Source of the DNA: Thermococcaceae archaeon
GTDB taxonomy: Archaea; Methanobacteriota_B; Thermococci; Thermococcales; Thermococcaceae
Length of the DNA stretch: 64,000 nucleotides
Assembly: GCA_030156945.1 (NCBI GenBank)
Contig: JASGLT010000003.1
Location: 88,775 to 152,774 of the forward strand
Direction: 5' to 3'
Translations under genes and position numbers: made by a program
Shown: one piece after another, positions 27,578 through 36,240 of the stretch
Numbering within the stretch: the first letter of the stretch is position 1
Layout of the letters: the number at the start of each line of letters is the position of its first letter
The notes under the pieces: generated by a model
What the model was told of the DNA's origin: nothing
Database searches by the model: none
What the model saw: the letters and a program-made list of their open reading frames with translations, nothing else

Positions 27578-28090
27578 ATGGGCGTTAAGGATCACAAGGA
27601 GAAGGCCCCGCGGAAGTTTAAGTTTGCCGTCATAACAGTCAGCGATACGGCGAGCAGGGGAGAGAAAGAGGATAAGAGCGGGAAATTTCTGGTTGAGGAG
27701 CTTGAGAAGGCCGGCCACGAGAAGGTTCTCTACAAGGTTGTGCCCGATGAGAAAATGGAAATCATCGGGGCTGTTGTTGAGGCTTTTCGCGCGGGGGCAG
27801 ATGTGGTAATAACCTCTGGAGGAACGGGGATAGCGAGCAGAGACGTGACAATAGAGAGCCTCAAACCGCTCTTCGACAAGGAGCTTTCGTTTGGGGACAT
27901 ATTCAGGCTCGTCAGCTACGAGGAGATAGGGAGTGCCGCGATAATGACGAGAGCAACCGGGGGAATAATAAGGAGCTCGGGCAGGGCAATGGCAGTCTTC
28001 TGCCTCCCTGGAAGCCTTGGTGCTGCTAAAACTGGGGTAAAGCTCATACTTGCAGAGGCTGGTCACGTGCTCAAACACGGGAGGGAGTGA
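27578..28090 (+). CDS. moaB: MoaB/MogA-type molybdopterin adenylyltransferase
   Basis: This 170-residue protein has the MPT-binding signature VVITSGGTGIASRDVTIE and the C-terminal FCLPGSLGAAKTGVKLIL. It adenylylates molybdopterin (used for tungsten cofactors in Thermococcales). ATG 27578 follows GGTGGTATC. It forms an operon with moeA, whose ATG lies one base after the stop. Confidence 0.9.
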   Translation: MGVKDHKEKAPRKFKFAVITVSDTASRGEKEDKSGKFLVEELEKAGHEKVLYKVVPDEKMEIIGAVVEAFRAGADVVITSGGTGIASRDVTIESLKPLFDKELSFGDIFRLVSYEEIGSAAIMTRATGGIIRSSGRAMAVFCLPGSLGAAKTGVKLILAEAGHVLKHGRE

Positions 28091-28091
28091 A

Positions 28092-29282
28092 ATGAGGGAG
28101 TTTAAGAAGCTCACGCCCTATAAAGAGGCCCTGGGCCTTCTCCTCAACGATCTGAGCGAGATCCAAGAAGTTGAGGAAGTTCCTCTCGACGAGGCTCTTG
28201 GGAGAGTCCTGGCCGAGGACGTCGTGTCACCCATAGACAGTCCACCTTTTGACAGGTCTGCCGTTGATGGCTATGCACTCCGCGCCGAGGATACGTTCCA
28301 AGCAAGGGAGTACAGCCCGGTGGAGCTCAGGGTAATAGACGAAATTCCCGCCGGTGGAGAGAGTAAAAAGACCGTTGAGCCCGGAACGGCAGTTAAGCTC
28401 CTGACCGGGGCCAAGATTCCGGAGGGAGCAAACGCCGTTCTGATGCAGGAGATGGCCGAGCGCGAGGGGGATGTTATAAGAGTCCTACGCCCCGTTGCTC
28501 CTGGCCAGAACGTTGCAATGAAGGGTGAAGACGTCAGAAAGGGGCAGGTTGTCCTCAAAAAGGGTCAGATTCTAAGGCCTCAGGACTTGGCAATTCTCAA
28601 GAGCATAGGCTTCAGGACGGTTCGAGTCAGGAGAAAGCCCAGAGTCGGCATAATCGTTACAGGAAGCGAGCTCATCGAGGAATTTGATGAGGAGGCCCTG
28701 AACCATGGGAAAATACTTGAGAGCAACTCCGTCATGCTGAAAGGTCTTGTCAGGCAGTACTTTGGAGAGCCGAGGTTCTATGGGGTAATTCCGGATGACG
28801 AGGAGAAAATAGGGGAGGCAATAAGGAAAGCACGCTCCGAAAACGACCTCGTCCTCGTCACTGGAGGTTCAGCTTTCGGCGATATGGACTTTGCCCACCG
28901 TTTTGTGAACCTCCTCTTCCACGGGACGACGATAAAGCCCGGAAGGCCGATAGGATACGGAGAGAGAGTCTTTGTAATGAGCGGCTATCCAGCAGCGGTC
29001 CTCACTCAGTTCCACCTCTACGTCAAGCACGCGCTTGCGAAGCTTATGGGGGCAAGAAACTACGAAACCCGGGTCAGGGCAAGGCTTACCGAGAGGGTTC
29101 CGAGCCAGCTCGGCCGCTACGAGTTTGTCAAGGTCTGGTACGAAAACGGTGAGGCAAGGCCGATAAAGAAGAAGGGCAGTGGTATAATAAGCTCGCTTGT
29201 GGAGAGCAACGGGTACATAACGATTCCAGAGGACAGCGAAGGGTATTTAGAAGGAGAGGTCGTCCTCGTCGTCCTTTATTAG
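28092..29282 (+). CDS. moeA: Molybdopterin molybdenumtransferase MoeA
   Basis: The 396-residue enzyme has the domain I/II sequence SPIDSPPFDRSAVDGYALRA, the domain III motif VLVTGGSAFGDMDF and GTTIKPGRPIGYG. It inserts Mo or W into adenylylated molybdopterin. The start is ATG 28092; the in-frame extension to 28050 lies inside moaB. The 3' end overlaps the small minus-strand gene at 29247. Confidence 0.93.
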   Translation: MREFKKLTPYKEALGLLLNDLSEIQEVEEVPLDEALGRVLAEDVVSPIDSPPFDRSAVDGYALRAEDTFQAREYSPVELRVIDEIPAGGESKKTVEPGTAVKLLTGAKIPEGANAVLMQEMAEREGDVIRVLRPVAPGQNVAMKGEDVRKGQVVLKKGQILRPQDLAILKSIGFRTVRVRRKPRVGIIVTGSELIEEFDEEALNHGKILESNSVMLKGLVRQYFGEPRFYGVIPDDEEKIGEAIRKARSENDLVLVTGGSAFGDMDFAHRFVNLLFHGTTIKPGRPIGYGERVFVMSGYPAAVLTQFHLYVKHALAKLMGARNYETRVRARLTERVPSQLGRYEFVKVWYENGEARPIKKKGSGIISSLVESNGYITIPEDSEGYLEGEVVLVVLY

Positions 29283-29477
29283 CTCCTCTTTCTTCGGTTT
29301 CTTTAAAAGAGGCTTCAATTCATCGGGAACATCTTCAATGGAGAGGCCTTCAACGAGCTCGAGAATCTCAAGTTTTTCCTTCTTCTTCTCCTCAATTACT
29401 TCCACAAGGAAGTCAGGCTTATTCCATGGAAGTATATCGTTTACAGGACTTTTTTTCTTTGAGTCCTCCCCCTCCAA
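29247..29477 (-). CDS. Small charged protein, function unknown
   Basis: The frame spans up to 76 residues and is rich in Lys, Glu and Asp (VIEEKKKEKLEILELVEG ... KDDEDDLSF); no family is recognised. A TATA box (GTATAAATT) and GGAGGGGGAGG lie immediately upstream on the minus strand, but the only start codon in place is TTG 29477, which falls inside this promoter. The true 5' end is therefore uncertain. Its last 36 bases overlap moeA. Confidence 0.45.
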   Translation of the reverse strand: MEGEDSKKKSPVNDILPWNKPDFLVEVIEEKKKEKLEILELVEGLSIEDVPDELKPLLKKPKKEELIKDDEDDLSF

Positions 29478-29499
29478 TTTATACCCCCCTATTTGGAGA

Positions 29500-29716
29500 C
29501 ATCTTATGGCCCGCCCGTAACCCCCGCCCTCATCGGTGCCATGCGGCGAACTTGGGCGGGTTAACCCAGGCGGGCCCCTGTACCCGGTCTGGGTTTCCCG
29601 CGGTCATCGTGCTCCGGGACGCGGAAGGCCCTTCCGCGGGGACCTCGCTGAGACCGGGCTGTTGCCCCCGCATCGCCCCCCGGTTCATTCTCCCCGGGGT
29701 CCTCGCGCAGGGGCAT
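29500..29716 (-). ncRNA. Three-hairpin H/ACA guide RNA (candidate)
   Basis: This is a very GC-rich stretch with no coding potential. On the minus strand, hairpin I has lower stem GCCCCTGC/GCGGGGGC, upper stem CCCCGG/CCGGGG with loop GGAGAATGAA, and is followed by A-ACA. Hairpin II has lower stem CCCGGTCT/AGACCGGG, upper stem CCCGCGG/CCGCGGG preceded by GATGA, and is followed by T-ACA. Hairpin III has lower stem GGCCCGCC/GGGCGGGCC, upper stem CCCGCCC/GGGCGGG preceded by CGATGA, and is followed by ATA. Paired stems split by an internal pocket, a GATGA-like K-turn element and an ANA box after each hairpin define archaeal H/ACA RNAs, which guide rRNA pseudouridylation. Targets were not worked out. 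Confidence 0.72.
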
Positions 29717-29735
29717 TATGGGTTAGTGATCGAAC

Positions 29736-29745
29736 CTTTATAAAA
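29736..29745 (-). promoter_or_regulatory. TATA box of the H/ACA RNA
   Basis: TTTATAAAGG on the minus strand is centred about 26 bases before the 5' edge of hairpin I (29714), which fits a start at about 29715. Confidence 0.65.
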
Positions 29746-29762
29746 ACTTGGCTTGGGGCCTA

Positions 29763-30854
29763 TTACTCCAACAGCTTTTGAAGTTGGGAATACATTTTTG
29801 GCTCCAAGCTTTCCCTGTCGAAAACCAGCACCACAGTGCCAACATGCATTAGGGCAAAATCCCTGAGCTTGGAGAGGAACTTCAGAAGTGATTCCCAGGA
29901 GTTGTGGATTGCCAAGTACTCAAGACAGTCTATCACGACGACGCCTCTGACACCGCTCTTTGCAGAATCGCGAAGATACTGATAGGCAAGCTCCGTCATC
30001 CTTGCAAGATTCGTGGGTGAGATAGGTTTCCCAATTTCTTTCTCGTTATCCACTGTGGTAACAAAGTAGACGTTCCACTGCTCCGGCGCTTCCCTAATCT
30101 CTCTGACAAAAGCCAGGACCGGAATTTCACTGAGGGTTTCACGCAGGATTCTGTACTTGCTGGGATCAATTATAATGACTCCAGGAGTAATTTCAAGGCT
30201 CTTTGGAACGCTCCTTGGAAGCTTGAACCTTTCAGACCTTGTAAGCCTAACCATTGCCGTTGTCATAATGACTATGAGGATGGCCGAGAGAGTGAAGCCT
30301 ATTGGCATGTACCACTCATGAACCCCAAATAGGGCAGCTGGAATTAAGTGCAACCCAAAGAGTATCAGGCTAAGATAGACGTAGCGGATAGCCCTCTCAT
30401 ATATCTCCTTCACTTCCATCAGGAGGATTCCTCCAGCCGTTACTGCAACCCCTGCAACTCCCAGTCCAGAGGCGGCCAATGCTATCCACTCCGGGTCTTT
30501 AACAAGGTAATAGACTGCCGCAATGTAAACCATGTACGTGGGGGGCACCACTACAAAAAGCTTAACAAGAGAGTGCCTTATTGAAATCCCCTCCTCCTCA
30601 AGAAACTCGATCGACCCCCAGAAAACGCAGGCTCCAAACGTTGCAAGGAAAAAGGGGCTTAAGAAACTCGAACCAGTAACATTCACTCCCGAAAACAGGA
30701 CTCCCAAGAAATCAAAGAGCCATCCCACCGAGAAAGCCAGTGCGGACTTTCTCTTGTGCTGTAGGTATATCCTCATGATGATCCCAAATGCCAGTATATC
30801 AGCAAGGAGGACGACCACAAAATCGGCGTAAACAAGAAGACTTACACCATCCAT
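29763..30854 (-). CDS. DUF835-type membrane protein
   Basis: The 363-residue protein has about seven hydrophobic segments in residues 1-215, then a soluble C-terminal domain with GVIIIDPSKYRIL, GVVVIDCLEYLAIHNSWESLLKFLSKLRDFALMHVG and VVLVFDRESL. This matches DUF835, a Thermococcales domain with a RecA-like look but no Walker A. A signalling role is only a guess. The start is ATG 30854 behind GGAGGGATAAAA. The gene for the broken adenylate-forming protein lies 14 bases upstream on the same strand. Confidence 0.75.
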   Translation of the reverse strand: MDGVSLLVYADFVVVLLADILAFGIIMRIYLQHKRKSALAFSVGWLFDFLGVLFSGVNVTGSSFLSPFFLATFGACVFWGSIEFLEEEGISIRHSLVKLFVVVPPTYMVYIAAVYYLVKDPEWIALAASGLGVAGVAVTAGGILLMEVKEIYERAIRYVYLSLILFGLHLIPAALFGVHEWYMPIGFTLSAILIVIMTTAMVRLTRSERFKLPRSVPKSLEITPGVIIIDPSKYRILRETLSEIPVLAFVREIREAPEQWNVYFVTTVDNEKEIGKPISPTNLARMTELAYQYLRDSAKSGVRGVVVIDCLEYLAIHNSWESLLKFLSKLRDFALMHVGTVVLVFDRESLEPKMYSQLQKLLE

Positions 30855-30868
30855 TTTTATCCCTCCAA

Positions 30869-31921
30869 CTACCTCCTGGGGTCTCCAATACCATCCCACG
30901 TAAAGGGGCCTTGGGGCGGAACCCTCAACACATCTTCGTTCTCAACCTTTATGACGAGTACTTCCGGTCTGGCAATTATCAGGCCAAGCCTGCCCCGCTC
31001 CTTTCGCTTTACGATCCTCCACTCCCTCTCGGAGGTCTTCAGAGGGAACATAACTGTGAACGGATAGTTTGGGTAGTACCAGAAGCTCTTTCCCTTTTTC
31101 ATGCCAACGATGTCCCCGAAAAGGTAGTAGCCATAGAGAGGTATCAGTTTTGCCCCCTCAAATTTCCCGGAGAAATACTCGTAAAATTTGTGATCTATTC
31201 AGACCCCACTAACCATTGCGACCTCTATTGACTCAGAGCTTTCTTCGAAGAGGTTCATTAGGGGTGGAGCGGTCCTAACCATGTTTATCCTGTCCGCTTT
31301 CAAAACGCGGTGAGTGTACTTAACGAGGGGCTGCAGCATGCGAAGAAGAGCTTCCATGCCCTCCCTCTCATAGACCTTTTTCAGCCCATCAGTTTCCATT
31401 CCTATAAAGTACAAAGCCCCTCCATACGACCAGACCAGCTCGCTTATCTCCTCCTGGAACCATCCATAAGGTCCATGAGCAAGGGCTCTCATGGGGCTAT
31501 CTTCGTTGAACGTCTCATTAAGTCCATAGAGCTTATCCAGGGCAGTTCTCAAGTATTTCAAAAGTACGAAGAGGTAATCCCTGTCCCAATGACCTATGGC
31601 CCTTTCCCGGGTTGTGCCAGATGACTGGTAGAACCGTATTCTTCCCCCGTAGTTTTGCGGGAGAAAATCGAGCCAGTTGTTGCGGAGGTACTCTTCATCG
31701 ACTGCCAATCCGGAGTTGAAGATTTTCTCAAAAACTTCTTTAAGGCTCCCCTGAAAAATCTCGTCCAAGTCAATGTTCTTGAGCGCGTTCCCCCAGTAGG
31801 GAGTTTCCGAAGCATGGAATTCAAAAACCCTTCTAAGGTACTCCAGAATGCTTTCCTCACTTAATCTCAACGGCTCTCTATAAAAAGCGTTGCAGAAGGA
31901 ATCGTAGTAGGAGCTGGGCAT
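30869..31921 (-). pseudogene. PaaK/LuxE-like adenylate-forming protein interrupted by in-frame TGA
   Basis: From ATG 31921 the frame runs to TGA at 31199-31201 (...VAMVSGV, stop) and continues in the same frame as IDHKFYEYFSGKFEGAKLIP to 30869; the sum is about 350 residues. The nucleotide-binding loop is RFYQSSGTTRERAIGHW, comparable with the SGTTGKPKR of the divergent neighbour at 32035, so this is an adenylate-forming fold close to LuxE/acyl-protein synthetases. An Arg CGA to TGA change would explain the stop. No SECIS-like reasoning supports selenocysteine here. The downstream part cannot be an independent gene of known type. Confidence 0.7.
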
Positions 31922-31990
31922 TACGGATCCCCACCCATATTTTGCCGAACAATGCTTAAATACCTTTCGTTAAATAACAGGCAGATTCGA

Positions 31991-32004
31991 AAAGATTATA
32001 TAAT
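31991..32004 (+). promoter_or_regulatory. TATA element between the divergent adenylate-forming genes
   Basis: AAGATTATATAATA lies about 35-45 bases upstream of ATG 32035. The only ribosome binding site is GGTGAT directly before that ATG. Confidence 0.5.
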
Positions 32005-32034
32005 AGAACGACATACAATGTAAAGGTGATTCCA

Positions 32035-33318
32035 ATGTTCACTGTTCTTGGTAGGACCACCCAAAGAGATTTAGGGGATTTTAGGTACACTGTGGAAACC
32101 GCCACAAAGACCACCGAATTCTGGAGAGAAAAGTTCGATGGTATTGAGGTAGAAAGCCTAACCGCCGAGAAGCTCGCGGATTTGACGGACAGGGTGAGTA
32201 TAACACCCCAAGACCTCTACAAGACTGACCTCATATGGCCGGACTACATCAAAACGCCCAAGGTGTTCTACGCGGTCATGAGGACAAGCGGAACAACTGG
32301 AAAACCAAAGAGGATACCCTACACACGAGACGACCGCTCAAGAACCACGAGACAGCTCGCCCCATGGATCAGGGAGTACGTAGACAGGAGCGATAGGGTA
32401 GCGTCTTTCTTCCCGATGCTCCCGTCTTCATCTGGAATGTTTGCATTCGGCCCCCTTGAGGCTCTAAACGCAAAATGTGCCTACTACCAAGTACCAATAC
32501 AGTACCTCCAAGACAGGAACCTCCTCCTGAGAGAGCTCGAAGACATACGGCCTACAGTGCTGTATGCACTCACCGCCACAGCCTACAACCTCGGCCTAAT
32601 CCTCCCCGAGAGGATAACGAAGGACATCCAAACCATAGTTGTCGGTGGAGAGACCCTAACTCCCGCTCTAGCCAAGGCCATGCTCGAGATATTCGAGAAC
32701 GCCGTGATAATAGACAACTTTGGCTCCACTGAAGACGCGGTGACTGGCTACAGGGTGGTAACCCACAGGAAGACTACCGAGTTCACCTTCAGTGAGTCCA
32801 TTGTAATACTGAAAGAGAGGGACGAACAGTACCCAGAGTATCACAAAGTCTACATAACGAAAGTTATGAGGAATGGGGAACTCACAGGACTTCCCCTCTT
32901 CAACTATGACATAGGCGACCTGGCCAGAGTAGAAAACGGCCGGGTAACGAGCATTATCCGTACAAAGGATGCCATAATACTCTCCGGAGCAAAGCTTCAC
33001 ATAGACCAGCTTATGGACATCGTATACAGCCACCCAGAGCTTCAAGATTTCGTGGTAATTTACTACCCCCTGTCTCCAGAGAATCCTAAGCCCAAGGCAA
33101 TAATCAGGGTTGGTTACAGCGGCCAAAAACCCTCGGGAATAGAGGACGAGATTAGAGAGATGATATACAGCGTAAACAACCCAGTCAGATATGAAGTTGA
33201 AGAGTCAAAGCTCTCGGAACTTGAAATCGTCGCCCTCCCGGTGGAGAAGCTGAGAGAGGACCTTCCAAAGAAGCCTGGGAAGACCAAAAGGCTGTACATC
33301 GTTGGGAGGGATATCTAG
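32035..33318 (+). CDS. PaaK-like adenylate-forming enzyme
   Basis: The 427-residue protein has the ANL superfamily P-loop MRTSGTTGKPKRIPYTRDD, the central NFGSTEDAVTGYR and YDIGDLARV motifs, and a C-terminal lid with TKDAIILSGAKLHIDQLM. This is closest to phenylacetate-CoA ligase-type enzymes that adenylate a carboxylic acid before thioester transfer. Substrate unknown. ATG 32035 follows AAAGGTGATTCC; the GTG at 32026 lies inside this site. It is divergent from the related, broken gene at 30869, which suggests a common pathway. Confidence 0.78.
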   Translation: MFTVLGRTTQRDLGDFRYTVETATKTTEFWREKFDGIEVESLTAEKLADLTDRVSITPQDLYKTDLIWPDYIKTPKVFYAVMRTSGTTGKPKRIPYTRDDRSRTTRQLAPWIREYVDRSDRVASFFPMLPSSSGMFAFGPLEALNAKCAYYQVPIQYLQDRNLLLRELEDIRPTVLYALTATAYNLGLILPERITKDIQTIVVGGETLTPALAKAMLEIFENAVIIDNFGSTEDAVTGYRVVTHRKTTEFTFSESIVILKERDEQYPEYHKVYITKVMRNGELTGLPLFNYDIGDLARVENGRVTSIIRTKDAIILSGAKLHIDQLMDIVYSHPELQDFVVIYYPLSPENPKPKAIIRVGYSGQKPSGIEDEIREMIYSVNNPVRYEVEESKLSELEIVALPVEKLREDLPKKPGKTKRLYIVGRDI

Positions 33319-33381
33319 CCCCTAAACCCGAGAGCCCAAAACCTATTAACACCAATGTGCAAAAATTAAACGGTGATTGCA

Positions 33382-34632
33382 GTGGATGGCAAAATCATCC
33401 ATGACGGGATCCACGGTAGTATGAAACTCACCGGGATTATTTTGGACCTCGTCAAGACCCCAGAATTTCAGAGACTCAGAAACATCAAGCAACTGGGGCT
33501 GGCGTACCTCGTCTACCCTGGGGCCAACCACACACGGTTCGAACACTCACTAGGAACTTGGTACGTGGCTAAAAGACTTGCAACGGAGCTTGGTCTGGAA
33601 AAAGATGAAAGCATGTTACTCCAGGTTGGGAGCCTCCTCCACGATATAGGGCATGGGCCGCTAAGCCATACCTTCGAGACCATATACAAGCACTACGTCA
33701 AAGAAAAAGACCACATGGCCCTGGGGCAGGAAATCATTCTCGGAAATATAAACATAACCGAGGAGGAGGACGGGGGCAGGATACCGGAGATTCTGGAGAG
33801 CTACGACTACGACTTTACTCCAAAGGACGTTGCAAGACTTCTAAGAGGAGATCACGAGAAAAAATACCTCGGCCAGATGCTGCACGGGGATGTTGATGTT
33901 GACCAGATAGACTACTTAATCAGGGATGCACACTACACTGGGGTTGCCCATGGAATCATCGACCTTGAGCGGCTCCTGAAGGTTCTGAGGATTCACGAAG
34001 GGGAGCTGATGGTGGACGAGAAGGGAATTGAAGCCGTGGAGGGAATGATGGTAGCACGCTCTCTCATGTATTCCCGAGTTTACTTCCACCACACCGTGAA
34101 GATAGCGGAGGGTATGCTCTCAAGGGCCCTCGAATTCGCCCTCGAAGAGGGCTACCTCTGGGACTTCTGGAAGATGACCGATTGCAGGGTCTTGGTAGAG
34201 CTCGAAGACCTCGAGGGCGCTCCGGCAGAAATAGTCAGGCGCATAAGGTACAGGAAACTCTACAAGGCAGCGGTTCTAGCAGGGGCGAACCAGCTAACAG
34301 GAGAAGAGAAGAAAGAGCTCCTAAATGCGTACAAGAACGTAAAACGCCGCCAGGAAATGGAAAGGGCACTCGCAGATGCAGTCGGTGCAAGGGAGAGTGA
34401 AATAATCCTGGAATTCAGCGTTGCTGATCTTATGATAAGCGAACCGAGGCTCAAAGCCACGGAGATAAACGTTCTGCTTGGAGACGGCAGCGTGGAGCCC
34501 TTTACGAAAGTGACCCCCCTAGCGAACGCCCTGAAGAGAAGGCAGACTCCAAGATGGGCAGTTCTGATAGCATCTCCCGAGAAATACGTTCCAAAGATCA
34601 GAGAAGTGTGGAAAAAAGTCCTATTCAGCTGA
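33382..34632 (+). CDS. HD-domain phosphohydrolase (dNTPase/SAMHD1-like)
   Basis: The 416-residue protein has the H...HD...D metal set: NHTRFEHSLGTWYV (H), LLHDIGHGPLSHTFE (HD) and DVDVDQIDYLIRDAHYTG (D). This arrangement is typical of the dGTPase/SAMHD1 branch. It may hydrolyse dNTPs or other phosphate esters. The GTG at 33382 (MDGKIIHDG) is preferred because GGTGAT precedes it by a normal distance; GTG 33373 overlaps that site. It overlaps the convergent HTH regulator by 8 bases. Confidence 0.83.
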   Translation: MDGKIIHDGIHGSMKLTGIILDLVKTPEFQRLRNIKQLGLAYLVYPGANHTRFEHSLGTWYVAKRLATELGLEKDESMLLQVGSLLHDIGHGPLSHTFETIYKHYVKEKDHMALGQEIILGNINITEEEDGGRIPEILESYDYDFTPKDVARLLRGDHEKKYLGQMLHGDVDVDQIDYLIRDAHYTGVAHGIIDLERLLKVLRIHEGELMVDEKGIEAVEGMMVARSLMYSRVYFHHTVKIAEGMLSRALEFALEEGYLWDFWKMTDCRVLVELEDLEGAPAEIVRRIRYRKLYKAAVLAGANQLTGEEKKELLNAYKNVKRRQEMERALADAVGARESEIILEFSVADLMISEPRLKATEINVLLGDGSVEPFTKVTPLANALKRRQTPRWAVLIASPEKYVPKIREVWKKVLFS

Positions 34633-35581
34633 AAAGCTCCCTCTTTATTTCCTTCTTCAGTGCCTCTATCATCTCTATGAGTTCATCGGCATCCCTGACC
34701 TCTTTGAGACTCTCCTTTGGTATAATAGGAATCTCCCCCACGACTTCTGTTTTCGTTTTTTCAAGAATAAAGACACCTTCGCTGTTTACTATTTTGCCGA
34801 CTTCTGCCACCATCTCAGCCCGTTTTACCGTCGATCGGGTTTTCTTCTCATCAATCCCAGTCAGAATCTTCAGTTCGTCCTCCCTAGAGACGGCATTAAA
34901 GGGGGCCCTCTTAACCTTAACCACTCCGAGACCCAGGGACTTCAAGCGCTCAAATATCTCCTTTTCCAGAGGATTTTCGGGTTCAGCATCGAGTTTGGTC
35001 TCCAGGGGGGCATTAAGGACGTTTATGGGCTCAGCAAGGGCCTCGTTGAATATTTCCTCAAGCCTCATGGCGACTTCGAGGGATACGGCGCTTTCATTCC
35101 TCTCATAGTTGAGGATGCTCTTTCTGGAAACTCCAACAAGCTCAGCAAGCTCCCCGACCGAATAACCGTGCTTTTCACGCAATGCCCTCAGCAGCTGACC
35201 GTTTATCCTCACGTACAGACCTCCCCTTTCGGCAAAGACTGCGGGGAGCTCGTTCTCGGCAATGATCTCGTAAAGAGTTTCTGGTCTCAGGGCATATACA
35301 CCGAAACGCTCGTAAACAACCCCCTCCTCCAAGTCGGTGTTCTTGCTTTTCAGCCCCACTATAAGCGGAGATGCGTTGAAAAACCGGGCCAGCCTCTTAA
35401 GGTCTTCAACCTGCTCCTCGGTTATCGTGTCTATATTCACCACGACCTTCAGGAAAAGAAGCAGGAACAACCTACTCGCAGCTATGTCAAAACAGGCCCC
35501 TCTAAGGTCCAGCCGGGCAGTCCTATACCCTGCAGTCTGGAGTATCCTCTCAACAGTCTTTATCAGCCTCTCCCTCTCCAT
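34625..35581 (-). CDS. XRE-type HTH transcriptional regulator
   Basis: The 318-residue archaeal protein has an N-terminal ~115-residue domain resembling a degenerate nuclease-like fold (LDLRGACFDIAASRLFLLLFLKVVVNID) and a helix-turn-helix at about 130-180 (LREKHGYSVGELAELVGVSRKSILNYER). This is followed by a C-terminal domain of unknown ligand. It fits the archaeal 'putative HTH-type transcriptional regulatory protein' family. The start is ATG 35581 behind AAAGGTG; the longer frame to 35635 overlaps the divergent GNAT. Confidence 0.8.
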   Translation of the reverse strand: MERERLIKTVERILQTAGYRTARLDLRGACFDIAASRLFLLLFLKVVVNIDTITEEQVEDLKRLARFFNASPLIVGLKSKNTDLEEGVVYERFGVYALRPETLYEIIAENELPAVFAERGGLYVRINGQLLRALREKHGYSVGELAELVGVSRKSILNYERNESAVSLEVAMRLEEIFNEALAEPINVLNAPLETKLDAEPENPLEKEIFERLKSLGLGVVKVKRAPFNAVSREDELKILTGIDEKKTRSTVKRAEMVAEVGKIVNSEGVFILEKTKTEVVGEIPIIPKESLKEVRDADELIEMIEALKKEIKRELFS

Positions 35582-35625
35582 CACCTTTAAATACGCTTTT
35601 CCCTTAATAAACTTAAGGTGTCTCC

Positions 35626-36159
35626 ATGCGCCCAAAAATAATCTCCGGAAGAAAAGTTTTCCTGAGCGTCCCCACTAAAGAGGACATGAAAAAAGCCTGG
35701 CTGTGGTACAACGACCGGGACGTGAGGAGGTACCTCTCCCACCCCGAGGCTATCTTCTTCTATGAGGATGAGATGGAATGGTACGAAAGCCTCAGGCGAG
35801 AAAAGCACAAAGAACGCGTTTTTTCGGTTATAGAGAACAGCTCGGAATCTCTGGTTGGGTTCGTAGGGCTTCACCAGATAGACATGTACAACAGGCATGC
35901 AGAGCTTGGATACTTCATTTCAAAGGAGTTCTGGGGAAGAGGATACGCCACGGAAGCGGTCCGACTTGCCCTTCTGTATGCATTCAACTGGCTCAACCTC
36001 AGAAAGGTTTACGCCAGGGTCTATGAGAGCAACCTGGCTTCAATAAGGGTTCTGGAAAAGAACGGTTTTGTGCTCTCCGGAAGGTTGCACAAGCACGAAT
36101 ACATTCCTGAGGAAGGTTTCGTTGACCTCCTCATCTACGAGAGATTCCGCCAGGGATGA
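35626..36159 (+). CDS. GNAT-family N-acetyltransferase (RimJ/RimL-like)
   Basis: The 177-residue protein shows the acetyl-CoA-binding motif A (AELGYFISKEFWGRGYATEAV) and motif B (RKVYARVYESNLASIRVLEKNGF). Substrates of this branch are often protein N-termini or small amines. ATG 35626 follows AAGGTGTCTCC. TATA-like CTTTAAATACG is at about 35584. Confidence 0.88.
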   Translation: MRPKIISGRKVFLSVPTKEDMKKAWLWYNDRDVRRYLSHPEAIFFYEDEMEWYESLRREKHKERVFSVIENSSESLVGFVGLHQIDMYNRHAELGYFISKEFWGRGYATEAVRLALLYAFNWLNLRKVYARVYESNLASIRVLEKNGFVLSGRLHKHEYIPEEGFVDLLIYERFRQG

Positions 36160-36240
36160 AGGGAAGAATACCCTTTAGCCAACACTGTTAAGTGGACAAA
36201 CATTAAAAAGTTGGACCGTACACTCTCCGGAGGTTGGAAA

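Noticed and set aside
27475..28114. Long minus-strand extension of the cbiZ frame (to 409 residues)
   Set aside because: The added part is antisense to moaB and has no family sequence; a promoter and ATG at 27475 give a normal CbiZ.
29500..29716. SRP (7S) RNA or RNase P RNA
   Set aside because: Too short, and the conserved SRP helix 8 loop and RNase P GAGGAAAGTCC motif are absent on both strands.
29426..29781. Plus-strand open frames in the GC-rich interval
   Set aside because: Pro/Arg-rich composition, no start signals; the interval folds as RNA on the minus strand.
31199..31201. TGA read as selenocysteine
   Set aside because: Thermococcales are not known to use selenocysteine, and no cysteine or redox context surrounds the codon.
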